Origin: Planctomycetota bacterium
GTDB lineage: Bacteria; Planctomycetota; UBA8742; UBA2392
Reading direction: 5' to 3'
Length of the DNA stretch: 64,000 nucleotides
Assembly: GCA_019912315.1 (NCBI GenBank)
Contig: JAIOJA010000025.1
Location: 62,001 to 126,000, forward strand
Shown here in pieces: positions 24,217 to 32,753 of the stretch (position 1 is its first letter; the number at the start of each line of letters is the position of its first letter). The translations under genes were made by a program, and so were the position numbers. The notes below the pieces were generated by a model. The model was given only the letters and a program-made list of their open reading frames with translations, was not told the DNA's origin and made no database searches.

Positions 24217-25380
24217 CTATTTGCCGTCGCGGATGTTCTTCATCTCGTTGATGATCGCGTCGATTTCATTGACGGTGTTGTAGAAGTGAGGGCTGACGCG
24301 GATGCCTCCGCCCGGGCGGTAATCGATGATGAAGCCACGCTCGACCAGCTTGTTTTCAGCCTTGCTTGCGCCTTCGAAGTCTATGCACACGGTCCCGCCG
24401 CGGCGCTCCGGGTCGGTGGGGGAGTTAACCTTGAAGCCCGCTTCCCTGGCTCGCTCAAACAAATGCGCGGTCATGCGTTTGCTCTTGGCGCGAATGTTCT
24501 CCACGCCGACCTGCTTGATGATCTCGTAGCCCGGCCGCGCACTGTAAAGCGCGACGACAGGCGGCGTGCCCGTTGCCGCACGCCAGGCGTTCTCGTGGGG
24601 CTCGAAGTTCATCTCGAACCTGAAAGGACGGGCGTGGCTGATCCAGCCGGTCAGGGCGGGGTTGTAGTCGGCCATCAGGTCCGGGCGTATGTATAGGTAG
24701 CAGACGTTCGGCCCGCCGCACACCCACTTCACGCTGCCGCCGACGACATAGTCCACGTTCAGGGCTTGCACGTCGATGGGCACGCAGCCGATCGACTGGT
24801 ACACGTCCAGCAGGACTTTCGCGCCGACCTTGTGGGCCTTCTCTATGATCGGCTGCACGTCCTGCAAATAGGCGCTGCGGAAGTAGACGTGGCTGATCGG
24901 CACGATCGCCGTGCGCTCGTCGATGGCGTCCACGATCTTCTGCACATCCACGCCTATGCCATCGTCTGATTTCACGATCTCGAGTTCAGCCCCGTAGCGC
25001 GTCCAGGCCTGGCACACGTAGTGGGGGCTTGTGAACTGCATGTCGTCGTAGACGATACGATTGCGAGGGCCGCTGAAGTCGATGTTGCTGAGTACCTGCG
25101 CCGTCAGTGTCGCCACGTTCAGGTGCAGCATCATGGTGCCCGGCGCTGCGTTGATCACGCTGCCGATCAGATCGGCTGTTTTTTCGCAGTCGTCGAGCCA
25201 GCCTGTGCCGTCCGGGTAGTGCCAGGCGACAACGCCATCGTTGTCCCACATGTCGGCGAAATGGCTGAGCCCGTCGCGCACTTTGCGCGGCATGGCGCCG
25301 AGGCTGTTGTTGATCAGGTAGGACTTCTTCGCAAGGATCGGGAATTCCTCGCGCCATTTCAGCAGTGGGTCATCGGGCAT
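24217..25380 (-). CDS. class V aminotransferase fold, kynureninase-like
   Basis: A 387-residue PLP enzyme of fold type I. ATG 25380 (MPDDPLLKWREEFPIL) is chosen because the upstream in-frame codons run into a palindromic repeat. The PLP lysine lies in VDYVVGGSVKWVCGGPNVCY, a pattern close to the kynureninase (K)W.CGGPG region. An NNSLGAMP loop near residue 23, an N-terminal helix and an Asp in KVLLDVYQSIG fit the cofactor site. Kynureninase cleaves kynurenine to anthranilate and alanine. A tryptophan-dioxygenase-like gene 0.8 kb upstream on the same strand supports a role in tryptophan breakdown, but another class V activity cannot be excluded. Confidence 0.85.
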   Translation of the reverse strand: MPDDPLLKWREEFPILAKKSYLINNSLGAMPRKVRDGLSHFADMWDNDGVVAWHYPDGTGWLDDCEKTADLIGSVINAAPGTMMLHLNVATLTAQVLSNIDFSGPRNRIVYDDMQFTSPHYVCQAWTRYGAELEIVKSDDGIGVDVQKIVDAIDERTAIVPISHVYFRSAYLQDVQPIIEKAHKVGAKVLLDVYQSIGCVPIDVQALNVDYVVGGSVKWVCGGPNVCYLYIRPDLMADYNPALTGWISHARPFRFEMNFEPHENAWRAATGTPPVVALYSARPGYEIIKQVGVENIRAKSKRMTAHLFERAREAGFKVNSPTDPERRGGTVCIDFEGASKAENKLVERGFIIDYRPGGGIRVSPHFYNTVNEIDAIINEMKNIRDGK

Positions 25381-25402
25381 AAGAGCGGCCTGTCGAAGGT
25401 TT

Positions 25403-25472
25403 GCGGTTGAAAGTTGAAGGTTGCATTGGCGTGGCCCGGGCGACAACCTTCAACTTTCGACCCTGAACCGCG
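25403..25472. repeat. intergenic palindrome between divergent genes
   Basis: GAAAGTTGAAGGTTG (25409-25423) is exactly complementary to CAACCTTCAACTTTC (25444-25458), around a 20-base spacer. An outer GCGGTT/AACCGC pair (25403-25408 and 25466-25471) extends the symmetry past a 7-base bulge. It fills most of the 103-base gap between the kynureninase-like gene (-) and the VOC gene (+). It could be a dispersed palindromic element or a dyad operator. Confidence 0.6.
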
Positions 25473-25483
25473 GACGGTGCGCC

Positions 25484-25861
25484 ATGGCGCGACCCTCAAT
25501 CGACCAGCAGATTACGTTCTTTTACACACAGGACGGCCCGAAGACATGGGCGTTCTATGAGCAGGTGGTGGGGCTGCCGCTGGTGCTGGATCAGGGCGGC
25601 TGCCGCATCTACCGCGTGACCGGCGAGGCCTACGTCGGCTTCTGTCAGCGCAGCGGCGCGCGCCCGACGGACGGCGCGCTGTTCACGCTGGTCACGGACG
25701 AAGTGGACGCCTGGGCTGATCACTTTAAGGCAAACGGCGTTGAGCTGCTGAAAGAGCCACAGCACAACGCCGAGTACAAGATTTACCACTTCTTCGCGAA
25801 GGACCCGAACGGCTACCTCATCGAAGTACAGAAATTCGACGACCCGGCCTGGTGTGCGTGA
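25484..25861 (+). CDS. VOC-superfamily (glyoxalase/dioxygenase-fold) protein
   Basis: A 125-residue protein starting at ATG 25484 (MARPSIDQQITFFYT). It contains the paired beta-alpha-beta-beta-beta modules of the VOC fold: FYTQDGPKTWAFYEQVVGLPLV early and HFFAKDPNGYLIEVQKF late, with Glu in the final strand as a possible metal ligand. The usual N-terminal His is not obvious, so it may bind rather than convert its substrate. It is read divergently from the kynureninase-like gene and ends directly against the next gene on the opposite strand. Confidence 0.87.
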   Translation: MARPSIDQQITFFYTQDGPKTWAFYEQVVGLPLVLDQGGCRIYRVTGEAYVGFCQRSGARPTDGALFTLVTDEVDAWADHFKANGVELLKEPQHNAEYKIYHFFAKDPNGYLIEVQKFDDPAWCA

Positions 25862-26092
25862 CTACTTCTTCTTGTCCTCTTTTCTGGCGACGCCGTAGGC
25901 GCCCCAGACACCCAGAACGGCACCGGCGGCCATGACGGCGACGCGCAGGGTTGTCCACGTGCCCATGCTGCCCTCGCTTCCGATTCCGCTGGGGGCGTCG
26001 CCGACGCTGCCCATGCCCATCGGGTCAATAAACGCGAGCGCGATAATCGCCACGCCGAGGATAAGCACGATCAAGCCAAGTTTCTTGTTCAT
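25862..26092 (-). CDS. small two-helix membrane protein
   Basis: A 76-residue protein starting at ATG 26092 (MNKKLGLIVLILGVAIIALAF). Two hydrophobic helices at about residues 5-23 and 47-66 are joined by a Gly/Ser-rich loop, and the tail is charged (RKEDKKK). It fits the short DUF3185-like class of inner-membrane proteins. Its stop codon directly abuts the VOC gene stop. No function is known to me. Confidence 0.75.
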   Translation of the reverse strand: MNKKLGLIVLILGVAIIALAFIDPMGMGSVGDAPSGIGSEGSMGTWTTLRVAVMAAGAVLGVWGAYGVARKEDKKK

Positions 26093-26199
26093 TGTGAGCC
26101 CCCACAAAGAGAGCGCCTATTCTAGCTGCTCATGCGACGGAACGCACGGAACTCAAGCGTCGAATTCACGCCCGTCCGCCGCGTTTGACTCAAGCATTC

Positions 26200-26916
26200 C
26201 TAGTATGCGCCGCCTCCCTCCGGGCGGTACTTGGCGTTGTAGCTGTTGGTGGTCCGGTTGATGACCGCCCACAGTGCGGGGAACGCGGGTTCATTGGCGG
26301 TCTTGGCCAGAACGGCCGCGGGGACGCCCTTGAGGCTCAGTACGCCGTCCCCGATCACGCGCTTCACAAGCTGGAAGTGGCGGTACTTCCAGTGCATCAG
26401 CTCCTGGTCAAAGTGCAGCATGGCAAGGTTCAGGTTGAACAGGTCTTTGAGGCCGTGGCGGTCCTGGTGGATTTCATCCAGCGTCTTGCCGTGCTTCGCC
26501 AGTACCTGCTCGAAGGCTTTCAGCACGTCGGGCACCACGGCATGAAGCTGCTGGTACGTGGGGCTCTGCTGCCCGCTGCCCTTGCCGAGCCCCATGCGAA
26601 TCTTGTGGTAGTCCCAGGGTGCGATGCTTTCGGGAAACTTTAGTCCTTCAGCCAGCCATTTCAGGACTTCCGAGCAGCGGTTTAGGTAACGGGAGGCTTC
26701 CTCCAGTTCGCCATCGGCCATCCAGGCGCAGACCTGATCCATGTGCTGGATCACGATCTTCAACCAGATTTCCATGGCCTGGTGGACGCCCTGAAACAGC
26801 AACTCCTCTTCGTTTGCCCATTGGTCAGGTGTCTTCTGTAGCTTGTAGATCTCCTGGGTCCGGATGTACTTCTCGTAGTCCGTGCTGCCGTCGCCGAAAC
26901 TGTTGAGTTCTGCCAT
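26200..26916 (-). CDS. tryptophan 2,3-dioxygenase family protein
   Basis: A 238-residue heme protein family member; the classical enzyme oxidises L-tryptophan to N-formylkynurenine. ATG 26916 has GGAGAACC upstream; the open frame beyond it is antisense to ispF and not real. It shows YEKYIRTQEIYKLQK at the start, ELLFQGVHQAMEIWLKIV with the distal-pocket His, LGKGSGQQSPTYQQL where the dioxygenase has a GSQGFQSYQ-like turn, and HWKYRHFQLVKRVIG with the candidate proximal heme His. It is shorter than typical bacterial TDO (about 280 residues) and lacks an obvious GTGGSSG loop, so it is a divergent member. The kynureninase-like gene downstream supports tryptophan catabolism. Confidence 0.82.
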   Translation of the reverse strand: MAELNSFGDGSTDYEKYIRTQEIYKLQKTPDQWANEEELLFQGVHQAMEIWLKIVIQHMDQVCAWMADGELEEASRYLNRCSEVLKWLAEGLKFPESIAPWDYHKIRMGLGKGSGQQSPTYQQLHAVVPDVLKAFEQVLAKHGKTLDEIHQDRHGLKDLFNLNLAMLHFDQELMHWKYRHFQLVKRVIGDGVLSLKGVPAAVLAKTANEPAFPALWAVINRTTNSYNAKYRPEGGGAY

Positions 26917-27036
26917 TGCTGGTTCTCCGATGCCGCGGTACGTGGCTTTCCGCAGCGCATCTAAGCACGTGCAGACCCGGTCGCCAACGGCTTGCTGTTC
27001 ACGCGGGCGCTGGCATGATTGCGACAGGAGACGGCA

Positions 27037-27513
27037 ATGCGCGTCGGTTTGGGCTATGACATCCACCAGATGGTCGAGGGGCGCAAGCTGATCCTCGGCG
27101 GTGTTGAAATCAAGCACGACAAGGGCAGCAAAGGCCACAGCGATGGCGACGCGCTGCTTCATGCCATTACGGACGCGCTGCTGGGTGGGGCCGGGCTGGG
27201 CGATATCGGGGAATACTTCCCGGACACCGACCCCAAGTGGAAAGACGCGGACAGCGGCGTGCTGTTGAAAGAAGCCTTCAAAATCGTGCGCCGTCGCGGC
27301 TGGGAAGTTGAGAACATCGACTGCAACATCATCGCCCAGACGCCCAGGCTCAAGCCGTACAAGAGCCAGATGGAGGCGCGCATCGCCTCGTTGCTCGAGA
27401 TCGAAACCCGACGCGTGAACGTGAAAGCCAAAACCAACGAAGGCATGGATGCCGTGGGTCGCAAAGAAGCAATCGCCACCCAGGCCGTCGTGCTGCTGAA
27501 ACCCGCCCAGTAA
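27037..27513 (+). CDS. ispF: 2-C-methyl-D-erythritol 2,4-cyclodiphosphate synthase
   Basis: A 158-residue MEP-pathway enzyme that makes the cyclic diphosphate on the way to isoprenoids. ATG 27037 has AGGAG upstream. Zinc and substrate motifs are intact: RVGLGYDIHQ at the start with Asp and His ligands, GHSDGDALLHAITDALLG with the third ligand His, GDIGEYFPDTDP, and near the end KAKTNEGMDAVGR, the conserved CDP-contact region. Length is standard. It lies 7 bases before cysS, so the two are co-transcribed. Confidence 0.97.
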   Translation: MRVGLGYDIHQMVEGRKLILGGVEIKHDKGSKGHSDGDALLHAITDALLGGAGLGDIGEYFPDTDPKWKDADSGVLLKEAFKIVRRRGWEVENIDCNIIAQTPRLKPYKSQMEARIASLLEIETRRVNVKAKTNEGMDAVGRKEAIATQAVVLLKPAQ

Positions 27514-27520
27514 GGCTGAA

Positions 27521-29344
27521 ATGTCCGTCCTCAAGCTCAAAAACAGCTACACCAGGTCGGTTGAGATATTCCAGCCCCTCGACCCGAGTGGTCAGCGCGT
27601 GACCATGTACTCGTGTGGCCCGACCGTCTACAGCTACGCACACATCGGCAACTTCCGCAGCTTTCTCATGTCCGACCTGTTGCGCCGCGTGCTTGAGCGA
27701 AACGGCTACGAAGTCAAACACGTCATGAACATCACGGACGTGGGGCACCTGACCGAAGACGACGTCGCCGACGCCACGGGTGAGGACAAGCTGCAGAAGG
27801 CCGCGCGCGAAATGGGCTGGGACCCGTACAGGCTGGCGCGTCACTATGAAGACGCTTTTGTAGAAGACGCCCGCCACCTGCGCATGAAGAACTACAGCGG
27901 CGGCGAAGCGAGCGCTCCCGAGCTGCACCCGCGAGCGGCCGGGCACGTGCCGGAGATGTTGCAGGCGATCCAGAAGCTGATCGAGAACGAATACGCCTAC
28001 GTGGACGACAGCGGGCAGGTGTACTTCGACATCGCGAAGTTTCCGGACTACGGCAAGCTGAGCGGCAAGGTGATCGACGAGCTGGAGGCCGGCGCCCGTG
28101 TGGCGGTCGGCGAACACAAGCGCGACCCGCGCGACTTTTACCTGTGGAAGGTGGACCCGAAGCATCTGATGCAATGGGACCCTCACAGCGAAAAGGGCTG
28201 GGACCCCGCGGATTACGAGCGCTTCCGGCAACTGCTGCCCCAAGGCGTTGACACGCGCATCAAGCCGGGCTTTCCCGGCTGGCACATCGAGTGCTCGGCC
28301 ATGTCGCGCGCGCACCTTGGCGCGCTGATCGACATCCACACCGGTGGTGAGGACAACATCTTCCCGCACCATGAATGCGAGATCGCGCAGAGCTACGGTG
28401 CGTACTCGACCCATGTGCCCGGCCCGCACGGCGCGCCAGATGAAGGCTCGCCTCGCAATGCATTCGCCCGTTACTGGGTGCACGGGCGCTTCCTGCTGGT
28501 GAACAACAAGAAGATGAGCAAGCGGGACGGGACGTTCTATACGGTGCGCGACCTGCTGGATCCGCGTGCTGCGGAACGACCGGACCTGGCCGACGAACTG
28601 GAGAAAGCCGGTTTCAAGGACGGCAAGGTGCCGGCCAACGTGCTGCGCTATGCGCTGATCAGCAACCAGTACACCCAGCAGATGAATTTCGGCGTCGAGT
28701 TGTTGCAGCAGGCAAGGGCAAGTGTTGAGCGTATGCAGACGCGCTACGACAAGCTGCGCGAAGCGGTGGGGGACGGCACCAACCCGGATGCCGATGAAAC
28801 GGCCTCGGACAAAGTGCTGGAGCTGGTCACCAGGCTCGAAGAACAGTTCGACAACGCACTGAACGAGAATCTGAATATGCCCAACGCGCTGGCAGCGGTT
28901 TTCGGCGCGATCAATGAGCTGAACACAATGGAGCTTGGCGCCGCCGAAGCGCGCGAGGCCCTGCGCCTGATGGAGAGTTTTGACGATGTTCTGGATGTGC
29001 TGGATCGCGTCGCCCGAAGCGGATTGATCACGCGCGAGCAGGTGCAGACCTGGCTTGACGAGTCAACACTGAGCGAAAAAGCGGCGCACCTCAAGCACTG
29101 GGCCGAAGCCCCTGACCGCGAGCAACTGTGGGAAATGGTCGAGGCCGGGCAACTGCCAAAGTTCGAGGACCTCGCACCCGTTGAGCAGATGGACGGCGAC
29201 ATGATCGAGTTGTTCGTCGCCATCCGGCAGGCCGCCCGCAAAGCCAAAGATTTTGAAGTAGCCGACGGCATCCGCGACGACCTGAAGATACGCGGCGTGC
29301 AGTTGGAAGACACGCCGCAGGGCTTCCGCTGGGTTCTGGGCTAG
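27521..29344 (+). CDS. cysS: cysteinyl-tRNA synthetase
   Basis: A 607-residue class I synthetase that charges tRNA-Cys. The signature sequences are [16 protein letters not shown] (zinc Cys plus the HIGH-type motif), GWHIECSAM and [11 protein letters not shown] (remaining zinc ligands), and [10 protein letters not shown] (KMSKS-type loop). It is longer than the usual 460-500 residues. Extra sequence lies around residues 85-100 ([19 protein letters not shown]), 225-250, and especially 510-570 in the tRNA-binding end. A conserved [32 protein letters not shown] end is present, so the protein is complete. It overlaps the next gene, on the other strand, by four bases. Confidence 0.97.
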   Translation: MSVLKLKNSYTRSVEIFQPLDPSGQRVTMYSCGPTVYSYAHIGNFRSFLMSDLLRRVLERNGYEVKHVMNITDVGHLTEDDVADATGEDKLQKAAREMGWDPYRLARHYEDAFVEDARHLRMKNYSGGEASAPELHPRAAGHVPEMLQAIQKLIENEYAYVDDSGQVYFDIAKFPDYGKLSGKVIDELEAGARVAVGEHKRDPRDFYLWKVDPKHLMQWDPHSEKGWDPADYERFRQLLPQGVDTRIKPGFPGWHIECSAMSRAHLGALIDIHTGGEDNIFPHHECEIAQSYGAYSTHVPGPHGAPDEGSPRNAFARYWVHGRFLLVNNKKMSKRDGTFYTVRDLLDPRAAERPDLADELEKAGFKDGKVPANVLRYALISNQYTQQMNFGVELLQQARASVERMQTRYDKLREAVGDGTNPDADETASDKVLELVTRLEEQFDNALNENLNMPNALAAVFGAINELNTMELGAAEAREALRLMESFDDVLDVLDRVARSGLITREQVQTWLDESTLSEKAAHLKHWAEAPDREQLWEMVEAGQLPKFEDLAPVEQMDGDMIELFVAIRQAARKAKDFEVADGIRDDLKIRGVQLEDTPQGFRWVLG

Positions 29345-30270
29345 CGGTATTCATCCAACCGTGCCCTGGTCTCTGACTCCTCCGGGTCGGATTCCGTAGC
29401 ATAATTGCGTGTAGGTTTCGCGAGCTTTCGACGCCTGCGCCTAATGTAGACCAGTATCGCCGCAATGGGTACGACGGTGGTGCCAGACAAGAGTGCTGAG
29501 CCGATTCCGAGAAAGACCCAGGCGTCCCGTCGCACTGACCCGACGTCCTGTTCCACGATCCAGTCGCCGTCGGGCCCTGGTGCTACCAGCAACGCCGCCG
29601 CCATCGGCTTAGTCTCCGATGCTTCTCGGAAACGATCAAAGGTGGCACGTCGGACAACCTTGGTATCGGAAGCACCGCCTTTGACGTGCGGTGGAAATCT
29701 CACTTCGACTTTGTAGTGCGTAGACGTTCCGCCCTCATCCGAAGAATCCTCAGGGAATGCGGAAATGATCTGCGCCTCGACGGGTTGTCCGGTTGCCATG
29801 AGTTCATTGACTCGCGAGAGCTCCGAGGTACCTACAACGATCATGGCAATGCCGGCAATGAGCCCGAAGCCACAGAATGGGCCAATGAACCACACGATCA
29901 AAATGACCCACAGGAGTTCGCTTTTTGTCAGGGCCGCGCGGACATCGACCACCTGCTGGACGGCTTCTGCGCGCCGATCCCGGTACTGAGTGACCCTGGT
30001 TTGTGGAACAGGTCGGGGGCGGGCAAGGCGTTTCAGCTCCGCCGCATCCATGCCAAGACCCCGGACAACTTCGTCCATGGGGTCGGCGGGCTTCTGGCCT
30101 GCCGGTTCGCCCTGGTCAGGACTGGAAGTATCAGGCTGTGGCGCAGGTGGGGGTTCCGAGTGCGGACTCTTGGCGCGTTCTTTTTTCCGTTTCCTGGTGT
30201 TCCATGGCTCAGGGGCGTGGCGGTTGCCACGTTTCTCGGGCTTGTTCCACGGCTCAAGATCCACGAGCAC
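29341..30270 (-). CDS. two-TM protein with a DUF3592-like extracytoplasmic domain
   Basis: A 309-residue protein. Residues 1-110 are a basic, Pro-rich cytoplasmic tail. TM1 is at about residues 117-143 (LLWVILIVWFIGPFCGFGLI) and TM2 at about 253-275. Between them is a beta-rich domain (VEAQIISAFPEDSSDEG, then YKVEVRFPP) that resembles the DUF3592 arrangement of a small domain between two TM helices. The end is basic and polar. It follows bioB on the minus strand after 75 bases. No function is known to me. Confidence 0.72.
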   Translation of the reverse strand: MLVDLEPWNKPEKRGNRHAPEPWNTRKRKKERAKSPHSEPPPAPQPDTSSPDQGEPAGQKPADPMDEVVRGLGMDAAELKRLARPRPVPQTRVTQYRDRRAEAVQQVVDVRAALTKSELLWVILIVWFIGPFCGFGLIAGIAMIVVGTSELSRVNELMATGQPVEAQIISAFPEDSSDEGGTSTHYKVEVRFPPHVKGGASDTKVVRRATFDRFREASETKPMAAALLVAPGPDGDWIVEQDVGSVRRDAWVFLGIGSALLSGTTVVPIAAILVYIRRRRRKLAKPTRNYATESDPEESETRARLDEYR

Positions 30271-30345
30271 CCCCTCAACGGAGCCAAGCGTAGCGGATGA
30301 AGACGCCTGAAGGAATCACAGTTTGGCATGGGGGCGTGAAAACGC

Positions 30346-31362
30346 CTAGCTCTCGAGCCCCAAGTCGGCGACGAGTTCGAGGTCGTCCTGCTTAGTGCGC
30401 CCGGTGGTAGTCAGGTAGTCGCCGACCATCATGCCATTCGCGCCGGCCTGGAAGATGAACGGCTGCAACTGACGCAGGTGCTGGATGCGCCCGCCCGCGA
30501 TGAACAGGTCCGTGCGCGGGTTGGTCAGGCGGAAGACCGCGATGGCTTTCAGGCAGTCCATTGGGCGCATCGGCTCGACGTTCTCGAGCGGCGTGCCCTT
30601 TACCGGTACAAGGAAGTTCAACGGGATGTGGTCCGGCTGCAGGCTTGCTACCTGTTGCATCAGCTCGACGCGCTGCTCGACGCTTTCGCCCATGCCGAGG
30701 ATGCCGCCGCAGCAGACTTCCAGCCCCACTTGCTTTGCGCGCTGGATAGTCTCGTAATTCTCGCTCCATTCACGCGTCGTGCAGATCTCGGGGTAATAGC
30801 TGCGCGAGCATTCCAGGTTGTGGTGGTACACCTGCAAGCCGGCTTCCTTCAGGCGTTGCAGCACCGGCTCACTCACGACACCGAGGCTGGCATCCGGCGC
30901 GATCCTCCCCGCCGCGTGAATCTTGCGCACGGCCTCGCAGATGGCGTCCAGCATCGGGCCTTCCTTGACGCCCTTGATCGCCGTGACGATGCCGAAATTG
31001 GTGCTGCCGTACTCGGTGGCCATATCGGCCGCCTGGAGAATCGCGTCAGCGTTCATGATCGGGTAGGTCCCGACGCCGCTGTCTTTCTGATAGCTGGCGC
31101 TTTGTCCGCAGAAGCTGCAATTCTCACTGCAGGCGCCGGACTTGGCGTTGACGATGCTGCAGCGGTGAAGCTTGTCGCCCTGGTAGTGGCGCTTGACCAT
31201 GTAGGCCGCATACATCAGGTCATAGACGCGATCGTCAGGCAGCAGCAGCAGGCGCAAGGCCGTGACGTCATCCAGCACGCCGCCGTCGATGATGTACTCG
31301 GCGATGTTGACCAGGGGGCCGTTGCCGATTGCGGGTGGGTTGGTGGTTGCTGTGCCTGCCAT
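30346..31362 (-). CDS. bioB: biotin synthase
   Basis: A 338-residue radical-SAM enzyme that inserts sulfur into dethiobiotin, the last step of biotin synthesis. NAKSGACSENCSFCGQSA carries the CxxxCxxC motif that binds the [4Fe-4S] cluster. HNLECSRSYYPEICTTR holds the ligand Cys of the auxiliary [2Fe-2S] cluster region, and a later FIAGGRIQHLRQLQP contributes the conserved Arg. A very strong ribosome site, GGAGGTGAT, precedes ATG 31362. No other bio gene is in the window. It is separated from purD by a 122-base gap holding a palindromic repeat. Confidence 0.96.
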   Translation of the reverse strand: MAGTATTNPPAIGNGPLVNIAEYIIDGGVLDDVTALRLLLLPDDRVYDLMYAAYMVKRHYQGDKLHRCSIVNAKSGACSENCSFCGQSASYQKDSGVGTYPIMNADAILQAADMATEYGSTNFGIVTAIKGVKEGPMLDAICEAVRKIHAAGRIAPDASLGVVSEPVLQRLKEAGLQVYHHNLECSRSYYPEICTTREWSENYETIQRAKQVGLEVCCGGILGMGESVEQRVELMQQVASLQPDHIPLNFLVPVKGTPLENVEPMRPMDCLKAIAVFRLTNPRTDLFIAGGRIQHLRQLQPFIFQAGANGMMVGDYLTTTGRTKQDDLELVADLGLES

Positions 31363-31389
31363 GGATCACCTCCAGAACTACAAACCGCA

Positions 31390-31485
31390 GATTAGCCACG
31401 GATTCCACGGAGTAACACGGAGAAAAGCAATGGCATTTATGCGTGGGGCGGATTCCGTGCGCATCCGTGAAATCCGTGGTTGGTC
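31390..31485. repeat. imperfect palindrome with ATCCGTG units
   Basis: The left arm 31390-31421 (containing CCACGGATTCCACGGAGTAA) and right arm 31454-31485 (containing CATCCGTGAAATCCGTGG) are 32 bases each and largely complementary, around a 32-base centre. Each arm contains short direct repeats of CCACGGA or TCCGTG. The element fills most of the purD-bioB gap and its right end touches the purD stop. Its layout resembles small non-autonomous palindromic elements scattered between genes in several phyla. Confidence 0.65.
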
Positions 31486-32753
31486 TATGATGTCAGTCCG
31501 CGGAAGCCGATGTCTTTGCGATAGATCATCTTGTCGAAGCGGATTTTTTCCACGGCCGCGTAGGCCTTTTCGCGCGCGTCTTTCAGATCGCTGCCCAGTG
31601 CCACGACACTCATGACGCGTCCACCGTTGGTGTACCAGTCGCCGTCCACCTTCTTGGTGCCGGCGTGGAAGATCTGTACGTCCGGGCCAAAGTCGCTGTC
31701 GAGTCCCTTGATCTTGTAGCCCTTTTCATAGTCGCGCGGATAGCCGCCGCTGGCCAGCACTATCGTGACCACGCTGCGCGGGTCCCAGTTCACTTCGACG
31801 GTGTCGAGTTTGCCGTCGATGGTTGCGCTCAGTACCTCGAACAGGTCGCCCTGCATACGCATCATGATGCTCTGGGTTTCCGGGTCGCCGAAGCGCACGT
31901 TGTATTCAAGAACTTTCGGGCCCTGCTTGGTCATCATGCAGCCGGTGAACAGCACGCCCTTGTACGGCTCGCCCTCGCGGTTCATGGCGTGGATGGTCTG
32001 GACGACAACGTCGCGCTCGAGCACGGCCATCATCTCATCGTCGATCTGCGGCAGCGGGCTATAGGTCCCCATTCCGCCGGTGTTCTCGCCGGTGTCACCT
32101 TCGCCGACCGGCTTGTGATCCTGCGCCAGACACAGGGGCAGAATCGTGTGACCATCACTGATTGCGTGAATGCTGACTTCCTCGCCCAGCAGAAAATCCT
32201 CGATCAGCACGCGCTTGCCGGCCTCGCCGAAACGCTTGTCTGTCATGGTTTCGCGGATGGCTTGCTCGGCCTGTTCCTGTGTCTTGCAGATCATCACGCC
32301 CTTGCCCGCAGCCAGCCCGTCGGCCTTGATGACCACTGGGTAATCGCAGTTCTGCAGGTACGCGAGTGCGGGCTCGCACTTGTCGTACACTTTGTGCCCG
32401 CCGGTCTGAATGCCGTGCCGCGACATGACATCCTTGGCGTAGGCCTTGCTGCCTTCGAGGCGCGCGGCCTTCGCCGTGGGCCCGAAAATGCGCATATTTC
32501 GACGCGTGAACAAATCCACGATGCCGCCGACAAGCGGGTCTTCCGGGCCGACAATTGTCAGGTCAATCTTCTGCTCTTTGGCGAAGGCAAGCAGGTCGTT
32601 AAAGGCTTCGGGTTTAATACTCACGGGCTCGGCGAGGCTGCCCATGCCGTCGCTGCCGGGTGCCGCATAGATTTTGGTGACGTGGGGGCTCTGACTGAGC
32701 TTCCAGACCAGGGCGTGTTCGCGGGCGCCGCTGCCGACAACAAGAACCTTCAT
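31485..32753 (-). CDS. purD: phosphoribosylamine-glycine ligase
   Basis: A 422-residue ATP-grasp enzyme making glycinamide ribonucleotide, the second step of purine synthesis. The N-terminal loop VVGSGAREHALVWKL and KIYAAPGSDGM are typical. Later motifs are KADGLAAGKGV (ATP-grasp loop), EEVSIHAISDG, LAQDHKPVGEGDTGENTGGMG and EYNVRFGDPE with metal-binding acids. Length is standard. It overlaps the upstream histidine-kinase gene by ATGA. Its 3' end reaches the palindromic repeat before bioB. Confidence 0.96.
   Translation of the reverse strand: MKVLVVGSGAREHALVWKLSQSPHVTKIYAAPGSDGMGSLAEPVSIKPEAFNDLLAFAKEQKIDLTIVGPEDPLVGGIVDLFTRRNMRIFGPTAKAARLEGSKAYAKDVMSRHGIQTGGHKVYDKCEPALAYLQNCDYPVVIKADGLAAGKGVMICKTQEQAEQAIRETMTDKRFGEAGKRVLIEDFLLGEEVSIHAISDGHTILPLCLAQDHKPVGEGDTGENTGGMGTYSPLPQIDDEMMAVLERDVVVQTIHAMNREGEPYKGVLFTGCMMTKQGPKVLEYNVRFGDPETQSIMMRMQGDLFEVLSATIDGKLDTVEVNWDPRSVVTIVLASGGYPRDYEKGYKIKGLDSDFGPDVQIFHAGTKKVDGDWYTNGGRVMSVVALGSDLKDAREKAYAAVEKIRFDKMIYRKDIGFRGLTS

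Noticed and set aside
26917..27540. N-terminal extension of the tryptophan-dioxygenase-like frame
   Set aside because: It is antisense to all of ispF. ATG 26916 with GGAGAACC upstream and the conserved family start marks the true N-terminus.
30478..31395. Long frame antisense to bioB
   Set aside because: bioB has all cluster-binding cysteines; the antisense frame has no domain and runs through the bioB ribosome site.
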